64,000 bases of DNA, from the NCBI GenBank assembly GCA_958510825.1, contig OY294047.1, positions 49,521,365 to 49,585,364 of the forward strand, written 5' to 3'. Of this stretch, positions 44,531-55,527 are shown one piece after another. A program made the position numbers and the translations under genes. The stretch is from Brachypterus glaber. Taxonomy: Eukaryota > Arthropoda > Insecta > Coleoptera > Kateretidae. Positions within the stretch are counted from its first letter, which is position 1; each line of letters starts with the position of its first letter. The notes below the pieces were generated by a model. That model saw nothing but the letters and a program-made list of their open reading frames with translations, searched no databases and was not told the origin of the DNA.

Positions 44531-45743
44531 TTATACTATTTTTTTTTTTACATTAATGAATGATAGATCAATGCAAATAAGTAACTTGTCCAGTCTCCAT
44601 TTTCGACAATGATCGCCTGGCTTCGTCGAGGCATACTTTGAACGAGATGTTTGCATATTCCTTCGGCAAAACCTGCATACTGTCCGAATTTCTCGTGATA
44701 GCTGCTTTAATGTGTCTAACTTTTTCCCGCGAAGCTTGTGCCTAATGAATGACCACACAATGGGGCTTGCGTCGGGTGATTGGGATGGCCAATCCAGCGT
44801 AATGATGTCGGATGTCCTCTTGCACATCCCATACCAACGTTTGGCAGTCGGTATAAGAGCTTTTTTGTAAATCTCAACCATTTTTTCAGCGTTCAAGATG
44901 TACGTAAAGCGAAATAAAAATCCAATCCTTTTTCCGAGAGACTCCCCCAAACATAAATATTTACCAAATTATATTAGTGTCCTTCGATTATACAATTAAT
45001 AAACAAATATCGGGACTAGGACTTTATAGTTTTGTTTATTGTTCGTAATTGTTTATTTAAATAATATTTATGTTAAATGTAGTGTTTTAAGTATGCTAAG
45101 CTTGATAAAGTCTTGATTAAAGTCCAAACGTCGCTAGTGCATAAAACTTAGTGTTTTTATTTAAAGTCTTAGTCCCGATATTTGTTTATTAATAAATATT
45201 TACAGGGTGTTTCACGGTTCGCTGGACCAATCGGTTGGTGGAGGATGTCCAGGCCCGGGGGGTGATAACGTAACCCCAAAAAGAAGCTTAATCGGTAAAA
45301 ATAACCTTGCTTTAGTCTCGATCGATGTTTCCCTTGGCCCACGCGAGTCGTTTTTCTCTCTGTATTTTACTCAACAAAGATTTCTTTCTTGTATTTCGCC
45401 ACTTTAAGTCGTGAGCCTGGAGATAAGTACGAATTGTTTCGTGTGATACTCCAAACGTTTCTGCATCAGTTTTTTTTGCCCTTTGGCGCAGGGTTAATTG
45501 AGGAAATAATGTTTAAAATCATTTTTTCGTGCTTAGCCGATCGACATGTCGCGACACCTTTCCTGTTGAGCCACGATCTGGTAAGTCGTCAACATTTTTC
45601 GTTTTCAAGTATCGTTTGGACTTGTTGACGAATGTCTTTAACTTTCCCATATACTTTGCAGCCGCTGTAGTCGTCATTTTCGGACCTTTCGGGTGCAAAC
45701 AGAGGAAGACAGCCTCAAACCGTGATGCGTACGCAGCACTCAT
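44531..45743 (-). pseudogene. Tc1/mariner transposase, inactivated
   Basis: The protein would bind the TIRs and cut and join DNA with a DDE/D catalytic core. From the ATG at 45743 the N-terminal HTH region reads AAKYMGKLKTFVNKSKRYLK then TKNVDDLPDRGSTGKVSR. After a frame change, 45480-45215 gives DAETFGVSHETIRTYLQAHD, LSKIQREKRLAWAKGN and VIFTD, which carries the first catalytic Asp, followed by a stop where the family usually has Glu. A stop also replaces the Trp before it. After the nested insertion, ILNAEKMVEIYKKALIP leads to DWPSQSPDASPIVWSFI. The segment that should carry the second Asp (DNDPKH-type) is missing, and the third acidic position appears deleted. The C-terminal SMPRR box is frameshifted. 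It is a dead copy. Confidence 0.9.
44965..45203. mobile_element. Inverted-repeat MITE nested in the Tc1/mariner copy
   Basis: AATAAACAAATATCGGGACT with AGGACTTTA (44994-45026) is inverted at 45162-45193. The region is bracketed by the direct repeat ATAAATATTTAC (44953-44964 and 45192-45203), and transposase homology resumes on both sides, so this is a younger insertion. The direct repeat is longer than a usual MITE duplication, so the exact boundaries are uncertain. Confidence 0.65.
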
Positions 45744-45906
45744 GTTTTAAAACGTGCTTAGTCACTAAAAATAAGGTTCAGAAAAAGTCTCTATGTACAA
45801 AGCATTGTCGGTTAGGAAGTAAAGTATATCCCCGAAAAAAAAAGAGTAGGGTTCTCTCTTACCGACCACACGTTATAGGCGACAGGCTCTTACTTGACCG
45901 ACTGTA

Positions 45907-46304
45907 AGTCTTTATATATAGTTACTACTATGGAAATCTCGTGTTTTACTATTTTATATCTCATTAAATAATGCTTATATATAGTATAGAAAGGTATTTT
46001 ACATATAATATACCCAAGCTGATAACATAAAATTAGAGATTACCATTCAAACTTTGATCAGTTATAGCTTTGGCTTAAACCATATTACAGAAACTCGTAT
46101 ACCATCGGCTTTATTTTAAATAATTTCACAAATAACACGTACGAAAATTAAATTAGTGAGATAGTGACATATTGCGGTAGAAAAAATAAAATATTTCATA
46201 AATGTATTTTTTTTGTCTGATAATTTTGGCTAGAAACGGGTCCTGGGCCAACTGTGCACTACTGCGAATAAAACCAGTCGTCTCGAATGAGCGAGAATAA
46301 TTTC
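45907..46304. other. A+T-rich stretch, nothing recognised
   Basis: No repeat partner or frame. Confidence 0.45.
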
Positions 46305-46840
46305 TCATAAAAAAAGTTATGCCCAGAAACACTTTATTACAGTTTGGTATATTTTGGGGAGGGGGGGGTCATGAAAAAAATTATAATAACATTTTCTGTG
46401 TAATTTTATTTTACCTTTTTGGTGGTTTTTAATTTTTCTTTTATTATGAGTAATAAGAAAGTCTAGAAACAATTTTTTACATTTTGGGGGTAAGGGGGGG
46501 GCGCTGGAAAAAAATGATAAAATTTTTTGTTTAGTTTTATTTAGCACTTTATGTTGTTTTTAAACTTTTATTTTATTGTAAATAATAAAAAAATTACGAC
46601 CAAAACAAAAATGTAACGCTCCTTTTACCCCCCTTCCCCCGAACCGTTTACTCAAATACGAACTTCTCCAAGGTAATATAAAAATACATCTGCATACCAA
46701 ATTTCAAGTCGCTAGCTCAAAGCGTTCCTAAGTTATTGTGGATACAAACAGACAGACAGAAAGGCGATTTAAGCAAAAAAAAAATAGATTTTTTTTTTCA
46801 TCACAATACTTTTATGAGAAAGTAAAAAGAGTGAGTTTTT
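46305..46840 (-). mobile_element. GTCY element, family 4, copy 2
   Basis: On the minus strand: TACTTTCTCATAAAAG, a short GTCTGTCTGTTTG remnant of the microsatellite (46750-46763), the core AACTTAGGAACGCTTTGAGC, GCATACAGATGTATTTT, TTCGTATTTGAGTAAACGG, and two diverged direct blocks around the G-rich tracts (46350-46370 and 46485-46503). It corresponds to 31950-32540. Confidence 0.75.
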
Positions 46841-47094
46841 CAGAAAACTCGCAGAAAAATATATAAAGAATATAAAGTATTAACCAAAAAGCATATTTTC
46901 CATATTCAAGTAAAAGTGGTGGAAAGGAATGCAGACAGTCGCATATTTATAGTCGTATCAAAAAAGAAATATGCATTTTATGCTTTTACACATGCAAATC
47001 TAAATTACAGGGGCGGATTTAGTGTTATTATAGTTCTGTTCAGAATGACAAAATCATAAACAAAACTGACGAGACAGTTCTTTTTGAAGAAATT
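46841..47094. other. Unassigned stretch
   Basis: Nothing recognised. Confidence 0.4.
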
Positions 47095-47285
47095 TTAATT
47101 TCTTATATCTACCTATGACGTCAGAGGTTCGAAAAATAATGATCATGGTTAATAATGAATTTTTATTCAGCTGTTTTGGCATCTGACGTTTCACATAATT
47201 AATTAATCACATTGCTATTTACAAGTGTCTTTAGGCACCAAATTTATTTATTGCATGATAAATTAAAAAATATTAACTAAAAAAA
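47095..47285 (+). repeat. ~190-bp direct repeat, copy 2
   Basis: Matches 34720-34915 with a small deletion after AATAATGA and few substitutions. Confidence 0.8.
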
Positions 47286-47295
47286 ATCAGATTTT

Positions 47296-47935
47296 ATTAA
47301 CCGACTTCCAAAAAAGGAGGAGGTTATCAATTCGACGTGTGACTTTGTTTTTTTATGTTTGTTCCCGCATAACTTTGGAACGGATGAACGGAATTTAATG
47401 AAACCTTTTTCAACTTAAAGAGGACATTCATGAGGTGGTCCCGTTTTAATTTGACACTCGGATAATGCCGGTCAAGACGGATAATTAAGATAAATCTAAT
47501 CGTTTTAACGCAATTTCACTTAAAACCGGCTTAATTTGGTTCTAATACCAACCAATTTTTTAGAAAATGATCAGATAACTCGGATAAGCCTGATAACTTT
47601 ATTAAGGGGTCATTAAAATATTACGGCATCTTTTAAATGCCGCTAAACTTGATTCTATGGACCTGTAAGGCGTTATTTGATTATTACTTAACGCTTAAAG
47701 TTTAACAAAGATTTTCTTTAGTATTTCTTTTAAAATAAGGTTGGTTGGACGCTTGGGCGCTGAAATAAAAATACTATTAAATTTATTTTTTAGAAATTTA
47801 TCTTTAAGATGATGATGTCAGAACGCACTAATAGTTGTGACGTCAACAGCTTGCCGAGATGGAAGGACAACTATAATTTAGCTTAGATGATGTTACAAAT
47901 CTACAAGTTCCTGTGTCTCTAAAAAGTAGAAAATA
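47296..47935 (+). repeat. GGAGGAGGTT-type dispersed element (partial)
   Basis: TTAACCGACTTCCAAAAAAG followed by GAGGAGGTTATCAATTCG and a TTTTTTTATGTTTGTTCCCG stretch resembles a repeat motif that I recall as common in insect genomes (CCGACTTCAAAAAAGGAGGAG type). There is no second copy in this window to define its end. GAACCGACTTC recurs within the adjacent palindrome. Confidence 0.5.
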
Positions 47936-48150
47936 AAAACTTTTCGCAACAAAAATGAACCGACTTCTGTCTCTAAAAGGTAAAAAATAAAAAATAAGTC
48001 GATGCCAATTTCACAGCAAACAATTTAACTACAAAAATAATTGTTAGCATTTAATTTAGGGAGTGTTGAAATTGGCACCGGCTTATTTTTTATTTTTTAC
48101 TTTTTAGAGACAGGAGTCGGTTCATTTTTTTTTTGCGAAAAGTTTTTTTT
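47936..48150. mobile_element. Palindromic MITE-like element (215 bp)
   Basis: AAAACTTTTCGCAACAAAAA, TGAACCGACTTCTGTCTCTA and GATGCCAATTTC are complemented on the right (GAAATTGGCACC, TAGAGACAGGAGTCGGTTCA, TTTTGCGAAAAGTTTT). A diverged direct copy of the CTGTGTCTCTAAAAAGTAGA block lies just to the left (47911-47930). Confidence 0.82.
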
Positions 48151-48654
48151 AATTAGAAGTAGACAAAAAATGGAATATATTTATAATGAAAATATTTTTA
48201 TTGTGAATATGTATATGTAAATAAAATTCAAATTCTTTCTAGTTGTTATAAAAAGATAAAAAGAATTATTTTTATGTACCTTTAGGTTGAAAAGAAAAGA
48301 AAAATACTACAAAAAGCTAATTCCAGTTTGATAAATGTACAAAATTTTCTACATTTAAATTGAAATATGGGTATACTGTTGCAAGAGAGAACTATAGAAA
48401 GTTTTTTTTTCTACTTTAACGTTGAAATGTTTTTAAAGCAACACAAGGGTATTCACTGAATACTATTCGGTATACTCATTATTACACTAGACAAAAAAAA
48501 AAACTTCTAAACATACTAGTTAAATTAAATAGGAATACCGTTGTAGTCTGTAAAATGATTCAGAAATATATAAAATAAGCTGAAAATGGTGCGGTTCCAC
48601 CGCACTTACTTTTTCGCGAAAATATGCCGATATGTTTTGAGATTTTATTCTGTT
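48151..48654. other. A+T-rich stretch, nothing recognised
   Basis: No repeat partner or frame. Confidence 0.45.
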
Positions 48655-49290
48655 GTTATTATATTATTCACAGGCGCGCCTGCGCTAGAATAATATTGTA
48701 CTGTAGTTTCGAATTTTCAAAAATTTTCAAAAATCGTCCTAAAGTCACGAATTTTGTGAACACGTTAACTCAAGAACGAATAATCCGATCGACTTGAAAT
48801 TTTCAGGAAAAATCAACTTCTAGGAGGGGAACATCTCTATTGTTTTTAAAAGTAATCCCCCCAAAAACAAAAAAGTTATGGGTGGTAAAACTTACAAAAA
48901 AAATGAAAAAAAAAAGCTTAATAAAAATTCCGATTTTAATCGTTAAAACGTAACTTTTTCAGGAAAAAATTCTTTTATTTTTTGGGCATCATAAAAAAAT
49001 AATCCCCAAATGAAAATTTTAACTCGCCTTCACGAAATAATATTTTTATGTTTTTATGTGATTTATAATTAACGCAAAAAAATTAAGAGAGCCAAAAAAA
49101 AAACAATTTTATTCGTCAGTAAAGTACCCATATTTGTATTGGGAAAGTAGAAAAAACTAATAAAAACTCCACGACCAATCCCCTAAAAACCTAAAGTTTA
49201 AAGTTTGGTTTTAATCTGTCAAACGGTCTATGGGCCTCTGGGCGGACGGTCGCACGGATGGACATCGAAAAATGGTTTTATCCAATACAT
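48655..49290 (+). mobile_element. GTCY element, family 2, copy 3 (microsatellite lost)
   Basis: CACAGGCGCGCCTGCGCTAG, TAGTTTCGAATTTTC, then directly the core ACTCAAGAACGAATAATCCG and GATCGACTTGAAATTTTC. The GTCY array and its 5' flank are deleted at about 48742. A second, unrelated GTCY-like remnant (GGGCGGACGGTCGCACGG) is at 49240-49257. Confidence 0.75.
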
Positions 49291-49469
49291 ACAGATAATA
49301 AGACAATTACCAGCTTTATTTTAAATAAATAAACTCAATAATAACCCCCGCGTGGCTTTTACTTTATTGAGTGGATAATTATTTATTTTACTTAGTCAAC
49401 TGTCACTTGTCAAATTATTTTCTTGTAAATGTCATTAAAATTTTTAATAAAAATATGAATTCCTAAGCT

Positions 49470-49615
49470 ATTTATTGGATAAAACCTTGTATGGCACTCA
49501 TGGGTAAACCGATATTGCCCTCTCGAAAATTAACCTGCTTGGCTGACGCCTCGTTAATTTTCACATGGGCAATATCTTACTTTACCCACTAGTACCATAA
49601 ATAACTATTTTGTAT
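49470..49615. repeat. Hairpin
   Basis: TATGGCACTCATGGGTAAAC, CGATATTGCCC and GAAAATTAAC pair with GTTAATTTTC, GGGCAATATC and TTTACCCACTAGTACCATA. The left flank TTATTGGATAAA / AATAACTATTTT is only weakly paired. Confidence 0.85.
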
Positions 49616-49972
49616 AGACCTTTAAACAAATAAATAGTTACATTAACAACAGGAAAGCTTTTTTTCGCCGTAACATAATTTTCTTCTCTCCCCATGTGGC
49701 TCGAAAGTGAAATTAAGATAATAAAACAAGAAACAAAAATTTATAAAAAAAAATATTCGAAAAGAGCCGCAACTTACTAAAGGCTCAATGTAAAAATTTC
49801 TAGCATAAAATATAAAAATTGAAAGAAAAAAAAAAGCAGTTAACTAGCTTTTAATTTACTTTTATAACCAGCTGTTTTATTAATTACGGCTGCATGGCGT
49901 ACGTGGAATACATATTGAGAAATTATTCGTCGGCTAACCTAGACGCAAAAGTTTGAACAATACAAATAGAAA
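49616..49972. other. A+T-rich stretch, nothing recognised
   Basis: No repeat partner or frame. Confidence 0.4.
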
Positions 49973-50666
49973 CTAGATAGAAGCACCCTGTCAAAACATC
50001 GGCACTATTGTACACTAGAGCCATCTGTTTGCAAATTTCAAACTAGGTGTTTTGTTTGATTTTAAATTCTGTATCTTTAAAACATTATATTCTAGCAAAA
50101 AACTGTATATAACATTTTTTATAGGGCTTAAGAAGAGCTTTTATTTAAAATATAATTTTTTGAAATCGGGTTATAAATATGTGAGATATGCTAAAAACAC
50201 CTTTAACTGCTTTAAACGCCAATATCTCGAAAACAATGCGTTTTAGGAAAACGTTGTTTATAACATTTTTTGAACAATTTAAAATTATCTTTTATATAAG
50301 TGCTAAATTAACCAAATACAATAATAATTGCCTTAATTATAAACAAAAAACGCTAAAAATAGGAGTTTTACCCTATTTTTACCCCCTTACCCCCAATCGT
50401 TTACCACCAAAATCTAATCAGCTTTTCGGAATACGATAAGAAACATTATGCAAAAAACCGCAAGTCGATATCTCATGTAGAAATGGAGTTAGAGAGTTTA
50501 CACCCAGACAGACAGACAAACGGACGCAAAAATTTTTTTTTACTGTTTTCGACTCGGAATGGTCTAAAACGACGAGAAATATGAAAAAAACGTGGTCAAA
50601 GATTTCGACTTTTCGGCGAAGATTTCAATACATCGGCACTCTTAGTAGCACTAAGTGCCGATGTAA
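49973..50666 (+). mobile_element. Helentron/HINE-like non-autonomous element, copy B (reference copy)
   Basis: The 5' end holds CTGTCAAAACATCGGCACTA. The interior has TTTTGAACAATTTAAAATTA and a CCCTTACCCCCAATCG stretch, then the microsatellite CAGACAGACAGAC (50506-50518). It continues with GACTCGGAATGGTC and the terminal stem-loop with arms CATCGGCACT and AGTGCCGATG. The end motif TAGTGCC-GATG is the inverted form of the subterminal motif at the 5' side. That combination is the published Helentron short-element architecture. It lacks any RepHel protein, so it would depend on an autonomous Helentron. Confidence 0.78.
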
Positions 50667-50689
50667 TATAAATCTTTAAAAAAATTTTA

Positions 50690-50880
50690 CCGCCTTAACC
50701 CATCACGATTTTTATTCAAAACAATCCCGGCCGAGAACTTTGGATAAGGTTCCAAATTTGAAATTTTAAGCTCAAAGCGTTCTCGAATTATTGTGTTTAC
50801 AAATTTTCTCGAACAGGCAGGCCGACCGATCTACAGATAATAAAACTTTTTTCACAAGACTTTTATCTGAGAACGTATGA
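50690..50880 (-). repeat. GTCY-element fragment
   Basis: TTAAGCTCAAAGCGTTCTCG and AATTATTGTGTTTACAAAT are the conserved core on the complementary strand. GCAGGCCGACCGATCTACAG is the decayed microsatellite. Confidence 0.6.
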
Positions 50881-50912
50881 GCTTTATTACATTGAGAGCT
50901 CGTTACCATACC

Positions 50913-51028
50913 GAAACCCCAGGCAACATTTGTTATTAAATACAAGTTGTTACAGTAAAACATAACACAACAACGTTATGTTTTACTGTAACAACTTGTA
51001 TTTAATAAAATATGTTTCCTGGGGTTTC
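50913..51028. repeat. Near-perfect hairpin (GTAAAACATAAC family)
   Basis: GAAACCCCAGGCAACATTTG, TACAAGTTGTTACAGTAAAA and CATAAC are complemented on the right after the loop ACAACAAC. A second copy of the core is at 63859-63936, and single-arm fragments (GGTTGTTACAGTAATACTTA) are at about 51093-51112 and near 25412. Confidence 0.92.
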
Positions 51029-51979
51029 AAATAGACAATAGTAAATTTTTTTGCTTATACCGAACCCAACGAAAGTTTAGTTACCATTCACTGGTTGTTA
51101 CAGTAATACTTAACGTTGTTATAGTTCCGGAGCCTGGGCTATACCCATGTTCGATGCATATTTTACTATTCTGCAGCATAAAATGAGCTGTTAAAAAATT
51201 TAATGGGATAATATGCTAATAAAGTATACCTGTATGTACGCATATGTAACTACAATAAATAATAGCCATAATGTTAAACTACATTAAATCTAAATTGTTT
51301 TAAATTGTAACATTTTGACATATTTTTGCTTTATAACCTCCCATTTCATGTCACAAAAACCTTGCTTTTAATAGTTATTTATGTACCAAGTGCGTTAAGT
51401 AATTTTTAGTATTTAGTGAGCTTAGATCGGTTGTCGTAGAATAAGTTTGACGCTTGCTCCTTAGCAAGCCAAAACCCTTGTTTTTTATTTAAAGCGTCCT
51501 TTGCTTTTAATGATGAGAAGTATGAAAATTTTCTACAATGGAAAGTAAAAAACCAAATTAACGTGATTACTGAAACAGTAATGATGGCTTACCTACCGTA
51601 ACAGGTATGTAACCTTTTTGCACACACAGTTTTTAATTATTTTTAATTATTTTAACTTTATTTTAGTCGGAAAAATATACCCCAAGTAGCCTTTGGACAA
51701 AATATTCCCAGGTAAAGTCTGATATATCGCAAAGGAAAACATTAATATTTCAACATATTGTCAATTAATAGCATTTTAAAAGTTAAATCAAAGAGATATG
51801 TTCCTGAAAAGTAAAAGTTTTTGAAGGTGAACAAGTTTTAACTGTTATCAGAAAGGCACCTTCCTGCTGCATAAAGTGATACTTGTAATGGATGTTTTTG
51901 GCGGCCTAAGACGGGATGAGAATGTACATTTAACATAGGAAAAACGGAATAATAACAATAAAGTTTGTTAAATATTTTC
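51029..51979. other. Unassigned stretch
   Basis: Apart from the single hairpin arm at 51060-51130, nothing was recognised. Confidence 0.4.
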
Positions 51980-52533
51980 TTGGCAGACTAACATCTCTAC
52001 TCCAAATTTCTCTACTCCCTAACATCCCTACTCCATAACATCCCTACTCCACAACAACTCTACTCCGTAACATCTCTACTCCACAAAATCTCTACTCCGT
52101 AACAACTCTACTCCACACTATATGCACTTTATTAGCCACTTAATAATAAATGAGCAGTTCAAAGAACAAAGAATCTTTTTCTTCTAGATTATTTTATTTT
52201 TTTCCTAGAAAACGTTTATCTTTAAATGTAAATCTAGAACAATCATAAATGAATTATTCTAAAAGCAACAATGACCGCGTACTCCTAACATGCACTAATA
52301 TGTAAGTAATTAATAAACTGAATTCATTTTTGACAGTGACTTAGCATGACAAATATTCTTTTGAGTTAAGACAAGTGGCTAATCGAGTGCATATAGTGCG
52401 GAGTAGAGTTGTTACGGAGTAGAGATGTTATGGAGTAGAGATGTTACGGAGTAGAGTTGTTGTGGAGTAGTGATGTTATGGAGTAGGGATGTTAGGGAGT
52501 AGAGAAATTTAGAGTAGAGATGTTAGTCTGCCA
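51980..52533. mobile_element. Foldback element with 16-bp tandem repeats in the arms (554 bp)
   Basis: The left arm (51980-52143) starts TTGGCAGACTAACATCTC and consists of about eight tandem units of the type TACTCCATAACATCTC. It ends ACTATATGCACTTTATTAGC. The right arm (52372-52533) is its complement with units such as GGAGTAGAGATGTTAC and ends GATGTTAGTCTGCCA. The spacer (52144-52371) has no reading frame. Long inverted repeats built from tandem units match the architecture of Drosophila FB elements, but the unit sequence is different. Confidence 0.9.
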
Positions 52534-53417
52534 TTTTCTTTATTTATTTAAATTATATTAAAATTACCGGGCATTATGAAAATTACCAGGCATTATGAAC
52601 TTTATCGCCCGATAATATTTCCTAGGTTATTTTGATGATGTTTATAGTAACCGTTTCTAAAGTATTATATGTAAATAATTAATAAATGAAAAATAAAATA
52701 TTTAATATTGACATAGCCTTAGCTACAACCAAATTTATTTTGTGCCAAATTATATAACAATTTCAGGTCGAGAGCATGCCGCATCTAGCCTGAGGCCTAA
52801 GGCTCTAAAAAATAAACGGAACAAAAATTGTTTAAAATAAAAATATACTTAAGTATTTTTCGAAACATATTTTATAAAATTTTTTAGAATTTTTTTCTTC
52901 CTTGTGTTTTTTCGATAGGTCGTTTTGTGATTGAGTCCCCTTGTGTGTTAACGTTGAGCTATCTACTTGAAATTTTGCACATTATTTTCAGACAATTTGG
53001 AAAAAATATGTTTTAAGGAGCACCCTAATAAAATGCCTACATAGATATATTTGTTTAAAACCTGTTGGCGTCGGGGCTATTATTATGCGTGTTCTATTCA
53101 TAGAATGCTACCCTGGGGAGCATCCCCTGTAAATATTTAGCAGATACGTGTATCATGATTTGATTAGAACCGATGACATATTTATAGCTTCAATATATGC
53201 ACTAGGGCACTTCAAAAAACAAAAATTCTGTGCCAAATTTCAGCTTATAAAAGTAAAATTAGCCCCTTCCTACTGCAATTTTAAAAACTGGGAAAAAAAA
53301 TATTTTTTAATTTTCAAATAAAGTAAGTGGATGCTAAATTTCGTTTGGACTTTTTTTTAGTTGAAATTTGGCACAGATTTGTATTTAGTCATTTTGCATG
53401 AGTTGGTATACCAGATA

Positions 53418-53420
<3 letters not shown>
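52534..53420. other. A+T-rich stretch, nothing recognised
   Basis: AAATTACCGGGCATTATGA is repeated once in tandem at about 52561-52597 (ATTACCAGGCATTATGA). Otherwise nothing was recognised. Confidence 0.45.

Positions 53421-53470
<50 letters not shown>
53421..53470. repeat. (AT)n microsatellite
   Basis: About 24 perfect AT units. Confidence 0.95.
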
Positions 53471-53473
<3 letters not shown>

Positions 53474-53843
53474 ATTAAAAAGTAGTGCATTATAAAAAAA
53501 TATACCTATATTAAAATATACCTATATTATATTATTATAATAATGTCTAATTTTTTCCAATTCTCAAATGAAGTGGGGCGGACCTTAATCTCATTTTTTG
53601 ACCTGAAATTTGCACAGAATTTTGTTATAGTATTTTAATGACATCATGGAATGGAATTTAAATTTCAGAATATCGTGTTTTTTTGAATGCCCTAATGTAT
53701 GCACCAGTACATAAATTTTCTTGTTATAGTGATAAATATTTTCAAAATTTTCCAACGTCACCAGATAATACGGCAAAATGAGAAAATAAAATTTATCGTA
53801 TTTCAGTTGAACTATATTAAATACGTTATTGAATTATTAAAGA

Positions 53844-54043
53844 NNNNNNNNNNNNNNNNNNNNNNNNNNNNNNNNNNNNNNNNNNNNNNNNNNNNNNNNN
53901 NNNNNNNNNNNNNNNNNNNNNNNNNNNNNNNNNNNNNNNNNNNNNNNNNNNNNNNNNNNNNNNNNNNNNNNNNNNNNNNNNNNNNNNNNNNNNNNNNNNN
54001 NNNNNNNNNNNNNNNNNNNNNNNNNNNNNNNNNNNNNNNNNNN
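53844..54043. other. Assembly gap (200 N)
   Basis: Exactly 200 unknown bases, a common fixed-size scaffold gap, so the true distance is unknown. Confidence 0.99.
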
Positions 54044-54210
54044 GGAATGGCCCAGGGGGGAGGGAGGGGATCTAGGAAAATGTTACGTAATGGACGTTAA
54101 TTTGAGCGAATGTTCACCATGGGTTAGTAAATGCGACAACATGTGACACGGGGGGCGGGGTCAAATATTTCGAAAAATTGCGTTACGTAATATATGGACA
54201 GCCCCTTACT
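54044..54210 (-). repeat. GTTACG-type dispersed repeat, fragment
   Basis: AAAATGTTACGTAATGGACG (54078-54097) and GGGGTCAAATATTTCG followed by AAAAATTGCGTTACGTAATA (54173-54192) match the ends at 11363-11830. Confidence 0.65.
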
Positions 54211-54689
54211 GCATAACACAATCCAACAATTTTTATCATATAACAAAATAGGCCAGTGATTCTATAGTTCAATTACTGCGCTAATAATAACATAATATAT
54301 GCTTATTGTTAATTTATATGCTTTATATGGTAATCTCTACTATATATTACAAACCTATAATCCTTTATTACGTGGTACATAATAATATATTTCATATTAC
54401 AAATTTAATTTAATTAAAATTTAATATCAATTAAATAAAAGAACGACATTATGTTGGTATAAATTATTTTATTAATTATAATGCATCCGCATTGTCATAA
54501 TACGTATAATATATTAGCTATAGCTATACAGAACCACAAAAATTTAACGCGAAGTGAGGTTAAATTGAAATAAATTATCGGTCACGGATTCAGCGGCCCA
54601 ATTAAAATTGCTACTTCGCAGTCGTTGCATGTTTAAATTGAAATATTTGTATCATTATAAAAAGTCCAAACCTTATTTTTAGTAAAATT
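54211..54689. other. A+T-rich stretch, nothing recognised
   Basis: No repeat partner or frame. Confidence 0.45.
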
Positions 54690-54850
54690 TTAAAGGGCCG
54701 TAGCTCCTTTAAGGATCATTTCGGGACCAACCTCTAAAGGAACTTTTTTAATATTTTTGGATGTAGAATCACCTCTTAAATTTTGGTATGCCAGTTACTC
54801 CGCTGTAACTCGTGAACTACTCATCTGATTGAAAATTGTTTCCTACAAAA
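54690..54850 (+). repeat. GGGCCGTAGCTCC dispersed repeat, copy 1
   Basis: AGGGCCGTAGCTCCTTTAAG, ATCATTTCGGGACCAACCT and AGAATCACCTCTTAAATTTT match 63405-63535. The complement of the second half occurs at 62890-63010 in two adjacent pieces. Confidence 0.75.
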
Positions 54851-55527
54851 GTTGCAGGAAATTGCATGCTTTATAATTTTTGTAATAGCTATTTTTAACC
54901 TAGGTAGCGCTGGAGAGAAGATATTCTCGAAAAACTGGTTTTCGGTATCGTTTTTCCAATATGGCGGCGCGAGAGGCGGTCGCTCAAGGTCGAAAACTCG
55001 GAATATTAATAAGGACGCCAAAGTGTACAAATCTACTAAATTAAATCTTTCCTTGACCTTTCTGGGGTTCGCAGAGGGGGCCAAAAACATATTTGTTAAA
55101 CTCGCTTACTATTACTTGTAGAATCAAAATTCTTGCACAGATAAAAAATAAATTGGTCAAGTACGAGTAGACTCGCGAATTGAGGGTTCCGTATCTAGTT
55201 TTTTTCTTTTTTGTTTCTATTTTGTACATCGTGTTAACCGTCAATTTCTATATAAGTCAAGCTAACTTAAAATACATTTTGACATAGTCTTAGGCATAAC
55301 CTATTGTTTGTTTTTTTTCCTCGCGCTAGCAGCGTCGGTGCAACAACTTACTGGTTTCAGTTTCTTTTTTCGAATACTTTTTATCTAATTTTTGTATTTA
55401 AAACTTTGAAAACCACAAAAAATTAAATATTGTTTAATTTTCTCAAAATATTTGCCAAAATCTATGGTAAATCGATATGATACTAGAATATTGCTTATAT
55501 TATAAGCTTTTAGGTTATGATACATAA
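54851..55527. other. Unassigned stretch with opposing open frames
   Basis: Frames at 54821-55090 (minus) and 54852-55121 (plus) cover the same GC-richer bases on both strands and show no known motif. GAGGGTTCCGTATCTAG at 55181-55197 looks like transposon-associated sequence in insects, but this rests on memory. Confidence 0.35.

Larger units (their letters stand above)
44482..45904 (-). mobile_element. Degraded Tc1/mariner transposon with both TIRs
   Basis: TIRs CAGTCGGTCAAGTGAGAGCG (44482-44501) and, at the other end, the complement CAGTCGGTCAAGTAAGAGCC read from 45904 are flanked by TA on both sides (44480-44481, 45905-45906). The 1423-bp interval holds a broken transposase on the minus strand and a nested insertion of about 240 bp at 44965-45203. 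Without that insertion the length would be about 1.18 kb, normal for the superfamily. Confidence 0.92.

Noticed and set aside
44531..44950. 44531-44950 as an intact short gene
   Set aside because: It is the C-terminal part of a dead Tc1/mariner transposase lacking catalytic segments, within TA-flanked TIRs.
53699..54100. 133-codon open frame across 53699-54100
   Set aside because: Most of it is the 200-N assembly gap.
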